The notes: a model not told the origin generated them from the sequence alone. A DNA stretch of 14,668 nucleotides from Bacteroidales bacterium UBA1736 (GCA_002315825.1 DCIC01000102.1:1-14668); one strand, 5' to 3'. Numbered from the stretch's first letter, positions 1-7,049 are shown. Made by a program: numbers and translations.

Positions 1-77
1 CCTTTCTTTATGTTCAGACTAAGCAAAATCTTTGGATAGTCTCACACGGAAAATTGCAGGTGAGCCGAAGATTGTGA
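1..77 (+). CDS. possible 3' end of a CDS cut by the window edge
   Basis: One frame is open from base 3 to a TGA at 75-77 and would give about 24 residues ending in VSRRL. A second frame (from about 23) stays open to 127 and reads into the IS-like sequence, ending NTLQSQR. Either could be the tail of a gene lying to the left. No start or family can be judged from so little sequence, and both may be chance open frames. Confidence 0.2.
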   Translation, partial: FLYVQTKQNLWIVSHGKLQVSRRL

Positions 78-89
78 TGGAAAGTGGGC

Positions 90-130
90 GCACTTTTAAG
101 TGCAACACACTCCAAAGTCAAAGATAAACA
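90..130 (-). repeat. IS30-like terminal inverted repeat (solo end)
   Basis: The stretch begins with the inverted repeat GCACTT-TT-AAGTGC (90-103) and continues into a sequence resembling the reverse complement of the right end of the IS30 element at 12440-12470: both read ...CACTCCAAA.TCAAAG.TAAACA. On the minus strand it contains TATCTTTG (126-119), the same outward -7-like box seen at 12444-12451. It appears to be a leftover end of another IS30-family copy in the opposite orientation. Confidence 0.5.
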
Positions 131-146
131 ATAATTCCTGTAAATC
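96..146 (-). pseudogene. IS30-family transposase C-terminal remnant
   Basis: Read on the minus strand, this segment encodes a tail ending in ELLFIFDFGVCCT before a TAA at 98-96. It lines up with the tail KLMFNFEFGVRSK that the IS30-family transposase at 11789-12474 would have in its +1 frame. The match sits against an IR-like sequence, as expected, since these transposases end inside the terminal repeat. The rest of the gene is absent to the right, so this is a severed 3' end. The similarity was found by eye between two parts of this window and is short, so confidence is moderate. Confidence 0.5.
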
Positions 147-151
147 AAATT

Positions 152-346
152 GTGGATGCTTTACTAAAATTGGATAATCCTTCAGAGTTATCGGTCTATG
201 AAGTACTCAGCAAAATATATATTTGCAAAATGTTAAAAAGAGAGGACCGAAGAATAAAGGAAAAATCACATAGAGGCGACGATCTGGATTATTTACGAAT
301 AATTAATACTGTTTATAAAGAGGCAAATATTGAGGTTATAATGTAG
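152..346 (+). CDS. small hypothetical protein, 64 aa
   Basis: An open frame with a GTG start at 152; an ATG at 230 would give a shorter product. The predicted protein is charged and mostly helical, with no recognised domain, signal peptide or membrane segment. Its codons are much richer in A and T than those of the genes that follow, and it begins just after an IS remnant, so it could be a fragment of a transferred gene or a non-coding frame. It ends 5 nt before the next start at 352, which would allow co-transcription. Confidence 0.35.
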   Translation: MDALLKLDNPSELSVYEVLSKIYICKMLKREDRRIKEKSHRGDDLDYLRIINTVYKEANIEVIM

Positions 347-351
347 TCAAC

Positions 352-558
352 ATGAAGATTGAGGAAGCCATAGTCTATGTCCTTGCAAAGCGCAACGGGG
401 GACTGAAGACCGAGCAGATAGCGGATATCATCAACCGCAGGAAGCTCCATGTTCGCAAGGATGGTCTTCCAGTGACAAGTGCCCAGGTATATGCCGTGGT
501 GATGAGAAACACCCAGGTCTTCTGCAAGGCCGAAGGCAGAATAATGCTTCTGATGTAA
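352..558 (+). CDS. small HARE-HTH-like winged-helix protein, 68 aa
   Basis: The 68 residues form a compact winged-helix pattern: an N-terminal helix (IEEAIVYVLAKR), a glycine turn, a helix with an EQIADIINRR core, a spacer, then a helix (SAQVYAVVMRN) followed by a hydrophobic strand (ILL). This order resembles HB1/ASXL/restriction-endonuclease (HARE-HTH) domains, which occur in DNA-binding and restriction-linked proteins. It has no other domain, so it would be a free-standing DNA-binding or adaptor protein. It is separated by one nucleotide from the next ORF, which suggests translational coupling. The fold call is by pattern only. Confidence 0.6.
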   Translation: MKIEEAIVYVLAKRNGGLKTEQIADIINRRKLHVRKDGLPVTSAQVYAVVMRNTQVFCKAEGRIMLLM

Positions 559-559
559 T

Positions 560-796
560 ATGGAACTGGATACAACAAATATGTGCTCACATCTTCAAGG
601 GAAACTTTTCTCTGAAGAAGGGGAGTATCATGCCATATGGCTTGCCTTGCATGAAGACGAGAATCTGACTGCGGTCGTCCGTAGCCGCCAGCTGCATATC
701 TACCGCAACGGCAAGAAGATACTTGTACTGGCAGGAAAGGCTAAGCCGAAAGTGATCAGAGAAGACAAACTTAATGACATGCTGAATAACAAATGA
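560..796 (+). CDS. hypothetical protein, 78 aa, coupled to HARE-HTH-like gene
   Basis: It starts one base after the stop of the preceding gene, a spacing typical of coupled translation. The protein is soluble and mixed alpha/beta: the first half contains EEGEYHAIWLALHEDENL, the second the strands RQLHIYRNGKKILVLAG followed by a basic segment KAKPKVIREDKL. No family is recognised. Codon use resembles the HARE-HTH-like gene. The pair probably functions together, but the role is unknown. The short length and abrupt end leave open that it is the N-terminal part of a longer ancestral protein. Confidence 0.5.
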   Translation: MELDTTNMCSHLQGKLFSEEGEYHAIWLALHEDENLTAVVRSRQLHIYRNGKKILVLAGKAKPKVIREDKLNDMLNNK

Positions 797-803
797 TGAA
801 CTG

Positions 804-917
804 ATGGAACCGATACTCAATTCACATGATAAGCTCGAATACGAGCCTGCTCACAGCAGTGATTTTGACACACTTCTAACTTTTTTCCATACAATGGGTG
901 TTTACTGGCTCATATAA
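804..917 (+). CDS. very small ORF or truncated gene start, 37 aa
   Basis: An ATG at 804 lies 7 nt after the preceding stop and opens a 37-codon frame ending at TAA 915-917. The product ends in a hydrophobic stretch (LLTFFHTMGVYWLI). It looks like the start of a third operon gene that is cut off where the regulatory region of the ATPase begins. It has no recognised family and may not be expressed. Confidence 0.25.
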   Translation: MEPILNSHDKLEYEPAHSSDFDTLLTFFHTMGVYWLI

Positions 918-964
918 CTTTCCTAAAAGCTTTTTTGTGGCAAAGAGTAACTTTTCCAAAAGTT
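916..964 (+). promoter_or_regulatory. operator-like palindrome with upstream half copy
   Basis: Bases 949-964 read AACTTTTCCAAAAGTT, a 7-bp perfect inverted repeat around CC. A related sequence, AACTTTCCTAAAAG, lies at 916-929, exactly 33 bases upstream, so both would lie on about the same face of the helix. The full palindrome lies just upstream of the -7 box at 970-977, where a repressor would block RNA polymerase. The binding protein is not identified; autoregulation by a local DNA-binding protein is possible. Confidence 0.5.
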
Positions 965-969
965 ATTTC

Positions 970-977
970 TATCTTTG
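970..977 (+). promoter_or_regulatory. Bacteroidota-type -7 element for the ATPase gene
   Basis: TATCTTTG matches the Bacteroidota -7 consensus TAnnTTTG and lies 18 nt before the ATG at 996. No TTTG-like -33 box is found at the usual 19-21 bp spacing; the palindrome at 949-964 occupies that spacer. Its position argues against the TTG at 975 as a start codon and favours ATG 996. Confidence 0.55.
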
Positions 978-995
978 CAGAAAGAATTATTAAAT

Positions 996-2201
996 ATGGA
1001 AGCAAAAGAAATATTACCTCTTGTAACCGTCTATCACAGAAAACTCGCAGAGACATCTCTGTCCTTCAAGAGAAGCCTGTATTCATCGATTAACTGGGAT
1101 GTAAGGATGCTTGGAATAAAGGGGGAGAAAGGTGTAGGAAAAACCACTCTTATCCTCCAGCATATCAAGGAAACATTCGACAATCCTGACGATGCCCTTT
1201 ATGTTTCCATGGATAACCTTTGGTTCAAGACGCATTCAGTCATGGACCTTGTCGATCATCTTTATTCTATCGGAGTCAACTACATTTTTCTCGATGAAAT
1301 CCATAAGTGCCCGGATTGGACAGCAGTTCTGAAGAATCTTTACGACAACTACCCGAATCTCAATGTGGTCTATACGGGTTCATCGATGCTTCAGATAGAT
1401 AACTCGAAAGTCGATCTCTCCAGAAGGCAGACCTTGTATAGGCTTCATAATCTATCATTCAGGGAATATCTCGAATATGAGGGAATTGCGGCCTTCGAGT
1501 CCCATCCACTTGAGGACATCTTGAAGAATCATGTAAAGTATGCAATGGATATCACATCCAAAGTCAAGGTTCTGAAGTACTTCCAGGAATATCTGTCCCA
1601 TGGAATGTATCCTTTTTATAAGGAATCACATTCAGACTTCCATATAAGGCTGGCTGAAGCGGTCACGCAGACACTTGAAAGTGATCTTCCCGCAGTGGAG
1701 AATGTAACCTTTGAAACCGTGCAGAAAGCCGAAAAACTGTTGATGATTACCGCAGAGAGTCTTCCATTTGTTCCTAATGTGAACCGCCTGTGCGAGGCTC
1801 TTGGAACGACACGTGACTCATGTCTGAAAATGCTTTATGCCCTTGACCGTGCTGGGGTGATGAACCTCTTGACAGCAGAGCTGAAGAACTACAAGAAACT
1901 GGTGAATCCGGACAAGATATTCCTTGGTAACCCGAATATCATGTACGCCCTTGGGGGTAAGACAGAAACGGGTACAATCAGAGAGACTTTCTTTGCAAAC
2001 CAGGTCGGAGCATATAACACGCTCCAGTATCCTCAGAAAGGAGATTTTTTTGCTTGTGAGAAGTACCTATTCGAGGTAGGTGGAGCCGGTAAGTCGTTCG
2101 AGCAGATAAAGGACGAACCTGACAGTTTTCTCGCTGTCGATGATACCGAAATTGGTATTGGCTCAAGAATTCCTTTATGGTTATTCGGGTTCCTTTATTG
2201 A
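996..2201 (+). CDS. AAA_14 / DUF4143 family ATP-binding protein
   Basis: A complete 401-residue member of the AAA_14 plus DUF4143 family, which is abundant in Bacteroidota and archaea and of largely unknown physiological role. A Walker A motif GEKGVGKT lies at residues 43-50 and a Walker B motif YIFLDEIH at 96-103, with a conserved YTGSS segment (sensor-like) near residue 129. A C-terminal winged-helix and nuclease-fold-like DUF4143 region follows (about 210-385), ending with the family-typical tail IPLWLFGFLY. ATG 996 is chosen because an upstream TTG (975) would overlap the promoter. A palindromic operator precedes it. The AlaX copy starts 16 nt after its stop, so the two may be co-transcribed. 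These ATPases are often mobile accessory genes. Confidence 0.93.
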   Translation: MEAKEILPLVTVYHRKLAETSLSFKRSLYSSINWDVRMLGIKGEKGVGKTTLILQHIKETFDNPDDALYVSMDNLWFKTHSVMDLVDHLYSIGVNYIFLDEIHKCPDWTAVLKNLYDNYPNLNVVYTGSSMLQIDNSKVDLSRRQTLYRLHNLSFREYLEYEGIAAFESHPLEDILKNHVKYAMDITSKVKVLKYFQEYLSHGMYPFYKESHSDFHIRLAEAVTQTLESDLPAVENVTFETVQKAEKLLMITAESLPFVPNVNRLCEALGTTRDSCLKMLYALDRAGVMNLLTAELKNYKKLVNPDKIFLGNPNIMYALGGKTETGTIRETFFANQVGAYNTLQYPQKGDFFACEKYLFEVGGAGKSFEQIKDEPDSFLAVDDTEIGIGSRIPLWLFGFLY

Positions 2202-2217
2202 TAGCGGCAATTATTCT

Positions 2218-2664
2218 GTGACATACGTACATAATAAAGCTGAGTATTCCCCCGTGCATAGCTGCGAGCACATTTTGAACCGGACAATGGTCAATATGTT
2301 CGGATGTCCTCGTTCGCGCAACGCGCATATCGAGCGCAAGAAAAGCAAGTGCGACTACATACTTGATACCTGCCCGACAGACGAACAGGTAGCCGCCATT
2401 GAGGCAAAGGTCAACGAGGTGATATCTGCAGCCATGCCAGTCATGATTGAGTTCATGACAAGGGACGAAGCTGCAAAGATAGTAGACCTCAGCAAGCTTC
2501 CGGATGATGCTTCAGAGACTCTCCGAATCGTAAGCATTGGTGACTATGACGACTGCGCCTGCATAGGTGCGCATGTTCAGAACACGTCGGAGATAGGGGA
2601 GTTCCGGATTATCAGCCATGACTTCAATGAGGGCATCTGGCGTGTAAGATGGAAGGTTATTTGA
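2218..2664 (+). CDS. AlaX-type alanyl-tRNA editing protein, copy 1
   Basis: A small free-standing editing domain (tRNA_SAD, related to the second additional domain of alanyl/threonyl-tRNA synthetases) that hydrolyses mischarged tRNA in trans. The zinc ligands are visible as HxxxH (HSCEH, near residue 14) and CxxxH (CIGAH, near residue 117), and the family block NMFGCPRSRNAHIER is intact. There is no ATG before the first HxxxH motif that does not overlap the ATPase gene; GTG 2218 is the best start, while ATG 2140 would overlap the ATPase by 62 bp. By hand count it differs from the second copy (8328-8780) at about 18 of 137 aligned positions. Unusually, the middle of HxxxH contains Cys where copy 2 has Ala. 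It is convergent with the exported-protein operon. Confidence 0.85.
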   Translation: MTYVHNKAEYSPVHSCEHILNRTMVNMFGCPRSRNAHIERKKSKCDYILDTCPTDEQVAAIEAKVNEVISAAMPVMIEFMTRDEAAKIVDLSKLPDDASETLRIVSIGDYDDCACIGAHVQNTSEIGEFRIISHDFNEGIWRVRWKVI

Positions 2665-2684
2665 AAACAGGCAAGCGAGTCAGT

Positions 2685-2704
2685 CACTTCCATTAAGTGA
2701 ATGG
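2685..2704. repeat. interleaved 5-bp inverted repeats between convergent genes
   Basis: Four adjacent pentamers, CACTT, CCATT, AAGTG and AATGG, form two overlapping inverted repeats, so only one hairpin can form at a time. They lie between the convergent ends at 2664 and 2733. They could act as a weak two-way terminator, but no T tract follows on either side and the stems are short. Confidence 0.25.
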
Positions 2705-2732
2705 CAAAGTAAATAATCAGAAGGATCTTGTA

Positions 2733-5285
2733 CTAAAACTCGTAATCGTCTATCTGATAGTTTATTACTTCGAGCCAATAACCATCGTTGAGTTCGTACC
2801 GCAGACAGAGTCCAGTCTTGGGGTCCGCCCAGACCTTTGCTTGCTGCGGCCAACGTTTGTGGCTGTCATAGATGTTGCACTTGATGCCACAGATGGTGCC
2901 GGTGCCGACGTAATCTTTCTTCAGAGTCTCCTCGCCACCGATGGTACCAAAGCTCTGACGGTAGTGACGGCGGAAGGTCTCCTCGAAGTAGGCTAAGCCT
3001 CCGAGATCGTCTGAGAACACATTCCATAGGCCTCCGGCCTCTTCGATAAGTTCCATACGGCCTTCGAAATAATCTTTGTAATACTCGTGTGAAGTCATCA
3101 TTGAATATTCGCTGCCGTCGAATTCGTCGTCATCGACCCACCACTGACTGTAACTGTCGCTCTTCCAGGCGTATGTCTCTTCCTTGTCGTTATATCTGTG
3201 GGTGATGCCGTCTCCGTCGCGCTTCGAGTATGTGTAGTTTAAGTACACATTGTTCCTGCGCTCGATGTATCCGTGGTCGCCGTTGCTGTCCTTCCACTCG
3301 AAGCGATAACCGGTTGGGGTCTTGAACTCTTGACTTGTTGTCGGTTGCTGAGGACGTTCGAGGGTGCCGGGGTCCGGCTGAGGCTTCGCTTCCTCTTCTT
3401 CTTTCTCTATCGTAAAATCTGTCCTCGGCATAGCCGTGACATGCTCGCCGAAGATGTCCACGGTCGGCACTGCCGTATAGGTTTCACCTTCTTCAAACCC
3501 GGAGAAATGGTTGCGCATGTTGACCGGGTCGCTCCAATAGCTGCCGCCGTCGTAATACTTGATCGGCGTGCCGCCGTAAAGGATGTCGATGCCGGTGCTG
3601 ACAGGGAAAATCAGCTCGCGTGTGACATTTGTCGCGACGCCGACATTCTCCTTCCTCGCCGGGGCGACTGTCGGCTGGGTGTAAAGCGGCACGAAGTAGC
3701 GGTCGAGTCCAAGGATCGAGAACGGTAGTTTCGGCATCTTGGTGGCGCCTACCGCCTTCTGCAGGACGCGGAGATTGGCGCTGATCTGACCGGCGAGAGA
3801 GACGCTTATCTTGCTGTCCTTGATGACATCGTATGCGCAGTTGACCACGCCCGCTGTGTTGATATCCAGAGTAACTTCGGCCTTGGGGCCTATGTCGAAT
3901 ACAGGGCCGAGCTTGAACAGTCCTCCCGTCATCTGGATGCTCGGGAGAATGGTCATGCCCGCATGGACTGTGCCTTCTGCCTTGACGTCAGGCACAGTCG
4001 CTTTCGTGCTTCCCTTGAAACTCGGCTTGAAGCTGACATCGCCGTCGCAGTATGTCAGGTGAAAGTTTGCGACAGCAGTGGCGGTCGCTCCCACTGTGAT
4101 CGAGCCTTTGATCTCGGCTTCGATAAACGGAATCATGTCGAGACCGACAGCAACAATCGGGCATGCCGGGATGACGACCTTGGCCATAGGGGTGATTGAA
4201 GGTCCTTCATGACGTTTTGTGCCACCGCTACCACCTACGCTGAGAGAGGCGGAGGCGGCGGTCTCGACCTTCAGGTCAACCACAATCTTCGACTTGTCGG
4301 TCTCATTGAGTTTGACGATACCGACGTTGAACTCTGGGTCGATGTCGGTATCGACGGCCACGGAGACACCGCCATAGCTGAGGCTCAGATTGATGCCGTG
4401 GAGACTTATTCCGATCTCCTGATCCTTTGAATCGTTCTGAGGAGCGAAAGGGCCCTTGACTCGCCAGTCTGGGTCGGTGTCGGCGTATGCCAGATAGTCT
4501 TGCCCCTTTGTAGGGGTAAATTCGGTGTGGAGCACAATTCGTTCGTAGATGTCGTCTATGCCGACCGGCTCGGTCCTGCAGGAGTAGCCGTCAGTCGCGA
4601 TGACGCGTCCGGCAAATCCTTCTGGCAGAGCGTTGTCCATCTCGTCGCAGTAAAGGATGTCGTCCTTCTCAGGCTTCATGTCTGCCGGGAGGTTTTGGGC
4701 GAATACGATAGTGCCGTCCTCCACCGAGACGGCCTCGATGTATGGTTCATAAGGCTTGAGAATGATGACCTTCTGGTCATAGACCGTGCTGAAGGCGTGA
4801 ACTCCGACGCTGTCGACCGACGACAACGGAATCTTGTAAAGGCTGTCAGCTGTCGCCACCTCCAATATGTCGCCATTGTGCGACATTTGCTGTATATTAC
4901 TCTGACTGAATGCGTTGAACTCTCCGTCGTTACGGTAGATATAGACGGATCTGTCTTTCTCCTTGGAGTAGTCGGCTGTATTTATGACTCCTTTGACAGA
5001 CTTCCCGTACTCGATCCTCTGCACATGGTCAAGACTGTAACGCCTGCCTCCGACCACCATCTCTGCCCCACGGAACCTCACCTCAGGCATATCTGCAAAG
5101 ACATCCACGGATCCGTTAGTCTTCACCACCGACATTCCGCTTCCTTCACTGGTTGTCGCCTCCGGTTTTGTCTGATCTGGTGCCGTATCATGATGCCCTA
5201 TATGTGCGGTGCACACTGTCCCGGACGCGACAAACAGCACTGTCACCAGTAGTGCGTCAAATATTCTATTCAGCTTGATTTTCAT
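2733..5285 (-). CDS. exported 850-residue protein of unknown family
   Basis: The protein begins with a signal peptide (MKIKLNRIF then a hydrophobic run ending near VCTA, residues 1-27); the Cys does not sit in a good lipobox, so export rather than lipidation is favoured. After a low-complexity acidic/Thr-Ser stretch comes a beta-rich region (about 50-280), then a Gly/Ala/Val-rich repetitive beta region (about 288-535), a strand-rich segment (535-620), an EEEE/Pro-rich linker (about 624-648), and a C-terminal domain (about 650-850) rich in Tyr, Trp and Asp with three Cys late in it. No known family is recognised. ATG 5285 is chosen: longer versions overlap the OmpA-like gene and add a basic, non-signal N terminus. 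It is the last gene of a three-gene operon, 20 nt after the OmpA-like stop. A surface or periplasmic role is inferred. Confidence 0.82.
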   Translation of the reverse strand: MKIKLNRIFDALLVTVLFVASGTVCTAHIGHHDTAPDQTKPEATTSEGSGMSVVKTNGSVDVFADMPEVRFRGAEMVVGGRRYSLDHVQRIEYGKSVKGVINTADYSKEKDRSVYIYRNDGEFNAFSQSNIQQMSHNGDILEVATADSLYKIPLSSVDSVGVHAFSTVYDQKVIILKPYEPYIEAVSVEDGTIVFAQNLPADMKPEKDDILYCDEMDNALPEGFAGRVIATDGYSCRTEPVGIDDIYERIVLHTEFTPTKGQDYLAYADTDPDWRVKGPFAPQNDSKDQEIGISLHGINLSLSYGGVSVAVDTDIDPEFNVGIVKLNETDKSKIVVDLKVETAASASLSVGGSGGTKRHEGPSITPMAKVVIPACPIVAVGLDMIPFIEAEIKGSITVGATATAVANFHLTYCDGDVSFKPSFKGSTKATVPDVKAEGTVHAGMTILPSIQMTGGLFKLGPVFDIGPKAEVTLDINTAGVVNCAYDVIKDSKISVSLAGQISANLRVLQKAVGATKMPKLPFSILGLDRYFVPLYTQPTVAPARKENVGVATNVTRELIFPVSTGIDILYGGTPIKYYDGGSYWSDPVNMRNHFSGFEEGETYTAVPTVDIFGEHVTAMPRTDFTIEKEEEEAKPQPDPGTLERPQQPTTSQEFKTPTGYRFEWKDSNGDHGYIERRNNVYLNYTYSKRDGDGITHRYNDKEETYAWKSDSYSQWWVDDDEFDGSEYSMMTSHEYYKDYFEGRMELIEEAGGLWNVFSDDLGGLAYFEETFRRHYRQSFGTIGGEETLKKDYVGTGTICGIKCNIYDSHKRWPQQAKVWADPKTGLCLRYELNDGYWLEVINYQIDDYEF

Positions 5286-5305
5286 TTTATCTATACGAAT
5301 AGCTG

Positions 5306-6655
5306 CTATTTCCTGATGAACTCGACGCGGCGGTTCTGGGCGCGGCCTTCTTCGGTCTTGTTGTCGGCAACAGGTTCGTGGCTGCCTTTGCCCACTGCCC
5401 GGAGGTTCCATTCATCAACACCGAGTTTCACAAGCTCGGCCACGATGGCCTCGGCGCGCTGCTGGCTCAGAGGGTCATTGACCTTGTCGGAACCCTGGTT
5501 GTCGCAGTGGCCCTGGACCTCGAAACGTACTTGAGGATTCTTTTTCATATAGTCTGCAACTGCCTGTATGTCAGCCATAGACTCAGGCTTGAGAGTGGCC
5601 TTGCCGGTCTCGAAGAGGATATTGTTGGTCACGAATTTTCCGGTCTCCTGCATGGATTTCTCTACCGCAGTAAGGTCTGAAGCGTTGCGCTCATAGAGTT
5701 CCGCGCCTGCTGTGCCGAGGCGCACGTTGGAAATACAGCAATACGGATAGTCATTACTATTATAATAGCAGAATTCAACATACTTCGGAGCGATTACATT
5801 AGGAGCGTTGATGACGCGCTTGCCGTTGATATAGACCTTCATCGCGCGCTGGTTGAATGACATGGCAAAATGGTTCCATCCGGTCTTCATTCCGGTGATC
5901 TTTCCTGTGTTGTCCAGGTCAAGAATCTCAGCTTCAACAGAGCCCTTTTCAGGCTTCTGAAGTCTGTATCTTACACTGTTGCCACCTCCCAGATTTGGAG
6001 CCCACCATATCAGGATGTCGCCGCAATACTCACTGGAATCGTCACCTCCATAATATTCTGTATAAGTGTTCAGGCCCTGTCCGCCGTTCTTGAGCGCGAT
6101 ATCCAGGGACATCTGGCCACCATTGTCAGCCGGTTTTGACAGGTAGTAGTCAAATTCAAGGGTGAACTCCTCCGGAAGATAGCTGTACTGGTCCTTCTCC
6201 ATAAGAGGATATATTCTGCCGCCATCACCGTCAAACTTAATGACTTTCCTGCCGCCGAGGTCCGTTACGCCCACGCTTCCCGCGCTTGCATCCCACTTGC
6301 TCGGGAATTCTCCCAACTTCTCACCTTCAAGGTTATCCTCGAACAGGACAATGCTGCCTGGAACGAAATCATTCTCCTCGCTGCTCATCGCTGCATTCTG
6401 GAACTCCGGCGCCTCTTGTCCGGAAATATCGGATATATCCTGACCGGACTGTCTTTTAGAGTTGGAGTTTTTGTCTTTCTTTGAGGTGGTCTTATCGATA
6501 GCGCCATTGATGGCGTTCTCAATCTTGTTGCCTACAGCGTTCTCCGCTGCGTTCTTCGCGCGCTCGGTGAGACGTCCGAGAATATTCTGCGCGTCAGCGC
6601 TGCCGCATGCGAGGGCGGCAAGCACGGCTACTGTAAAAAATCTACTTTGGTTCAT
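5306..6655 (-). CDS. exported LamG-like / OmpA-family protein
   Basis: A 449-residue envelope protein. Residues 1-22 are a signal peptide (cleavage likely after ADA, before QN). Residues 23-75 are an amphipathic, Lys/Asn-rich stretch. Residues about 95-330 look like a concanavalin/LamG-type beta-sandwich (EFTLEFDYYLS, WNHFAMSFNQ, MKVYINGKRV). Residues about 339-449 are an OmpA C-terminal domain that binds peptidoglycan: NILFETGKATLKPES, then HCDNQGS with the conserved Asp at 385, LSQQRAEA with Arg at 400, and NRRVEF at 441-446. There is no outer-membrane barrel, so it would be a periplasmic or surface protein anchored to the wall. It lies 12 nt after the small LuxR gene and 20 nt before the 850-residue exported protein, an arrangement that indicates one operon. 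Confidence 0.93.
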   Translation of the reverse strand: MNQSRFFTVAVLAALACGSADAQNILGRLTERAKNAAENAVGNKIENAINGAIDKTTSKKDKNSNSKRQSGQDISDISGQEAPEFQNAAMSSEENDFVPGSIVLFEDNLEGEKLGEFPSKWDASAGSVGVTDLGGRKVIKFDGDGGRIYPLMEKDQYSYLPEEFTLEFDYYLSKPADNGGQMSLDIALKNGGQGLNTYTEYYGGDDSSEYCGDILIWWAPNLGGGNSVRYRLQKPEKGSVEAEILDLDNTGKITGMKTGWNHFAMSFNQRAMKVYINGKRVINAPNVIAPKYVEFCYYNSNDYPYCCISNVRLGTAGAELYERNASDLTAVEKSMQETGKFVTNNILFETGKATLKPESMADIQAVADYMKKNPQVRFEVQGHCDNQGSDKVNDPLSQQRAEAIVAELVKLGVDEWNLRAVGKGSHEPVADNKTEEGRAQNRRVEFIRK

Positions 6656-6667
6656 ATCATTTATGTA

Positions 6668-6862
6668 TTAGATTATTCTTTCATCTTTGAGCTTTGCCAC
6701 GAGTTCGGCAAAGTTTGCCGCGCCAACCCTCTTAAGCATCCTCTTCCGATACCATTTGACGGTTTCCGTGCTGAGGTGCATAGCCTCAGCAGTCTGCTGG
6801 ACCGAACATCCTTTTGCCGCATATGAGGCAATGGCTATTTCTTTCTCCTTAAGTTCTATCAT
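6668..6862 (-). CDS. stand-alone LuxR/GerE-type HTH regulator, 64 aa
   Basis: The whole protein is a GerE-type helix-turn-helix domain: EKEIAIASYAAKGCSVQQTAEAMHLS leads into the recognition helix TETVKWYRKRML. ATG 6862 is preferred; a TTG at 6883 would add seven residues. It lacks any receiver, TPR or membrane domain. Its recognition helix is almost the same as that of the divergent TPR/LuxR protein (PETVKWYRKKLL), so the two probably recognise related DNA sites. Being the first gene of the operon with two exported proteins, it likely controls that operon and itself, possibly by competing or pairing with the membrane regulator. That interplay is inference. Confidence 0.85.
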   Translation of the reverse strand: MIELKEKEIAIASYAAKGCSVQQTAEAMHLSTETVKWYRKRMLKRVGAANFAELVAKLKDERII

Positions 6863-6883
6863 CTTTCTCGTTATCTTGTGCAA

Positions 6884-6992
6884 TTATCTATATTTCAGAC
6901 AGAAAAAACACCACCCCGCGGAGTAATATTCAAGTTTGTTCCCACTCCCAGGGGTAGAATTACACATAAATACGGCATAAAAGGAGGCTACC
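6884..6992. promoter_or_regulatory. divergent regulatory region between two LuxR-type genes
   Basis: This spacer separates the minus-strand operon from the plus-strand TPR/LuxR gene. It contains CCGCGG (6916-6921), an imperfect inverted repeat around ACTCCCAGGGGT (about 6944-6955), and TTTG at 6935-6938 followed 16 nt later by a poor -7-like TAGAATTA. No full-consensus promoter was found on either strand, which fits activator-dependent transcription. Binding sites for one or both LuxR proteins are expected here but are not proven. Confidence 0.45.
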
Positions 6993-7049
6993 ATGACGGA
7001 ATTTGACTACTTTTGCTTATACATATTCCATCATGACAAAGACAATTAA
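6993..7049 (+). CDS. leader ORF, 18 aa, with strong Shine-Dalgarno
   Basis: ATG 6993 is preceded, 5 nt upstream, by AAGGAGG (6981-6987). That is a near-perfect ribosome binding site, which is uncommon in Bacteroidota. The frame encodes 18 residues (MTEFDYFCLYIFHHDKDN) and stops at 7047-7049, overlapping the start of the TPR/LuxR gene (ATG 7033) by 17 nt in another frame. It could be a translated leader that couples or limits translation of the regulator. It may also be that the Shine-Dalgarno serves an unrecognised start. Confidence 0.45.
   Translation: MTEFDYFCLYIFHHDKDN

Noticed and set aside
2140..2217. ATG 2140 as the start of AlaX copy 1
   Set aside because: It would overlap the ATPase by 62 bp and adds residues with no counterpart in the second copy.
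4500..5252. A 250-codon plus-strand open frame
   Set aside because: It is fully antisense to the exported 850-residue protein, lacks a signal, domain or recognisable motif, and is an open shadow of that gene's codon pattern.
5286..5411. A 42-residue N-terminal extension of the 850-residue protein
   Set aside because: It overlaps the OmpA-like gene, is a basic Arg/Pro-rich run, and would bury the signal peptide; ATG 5285 gives a normal exported protein.
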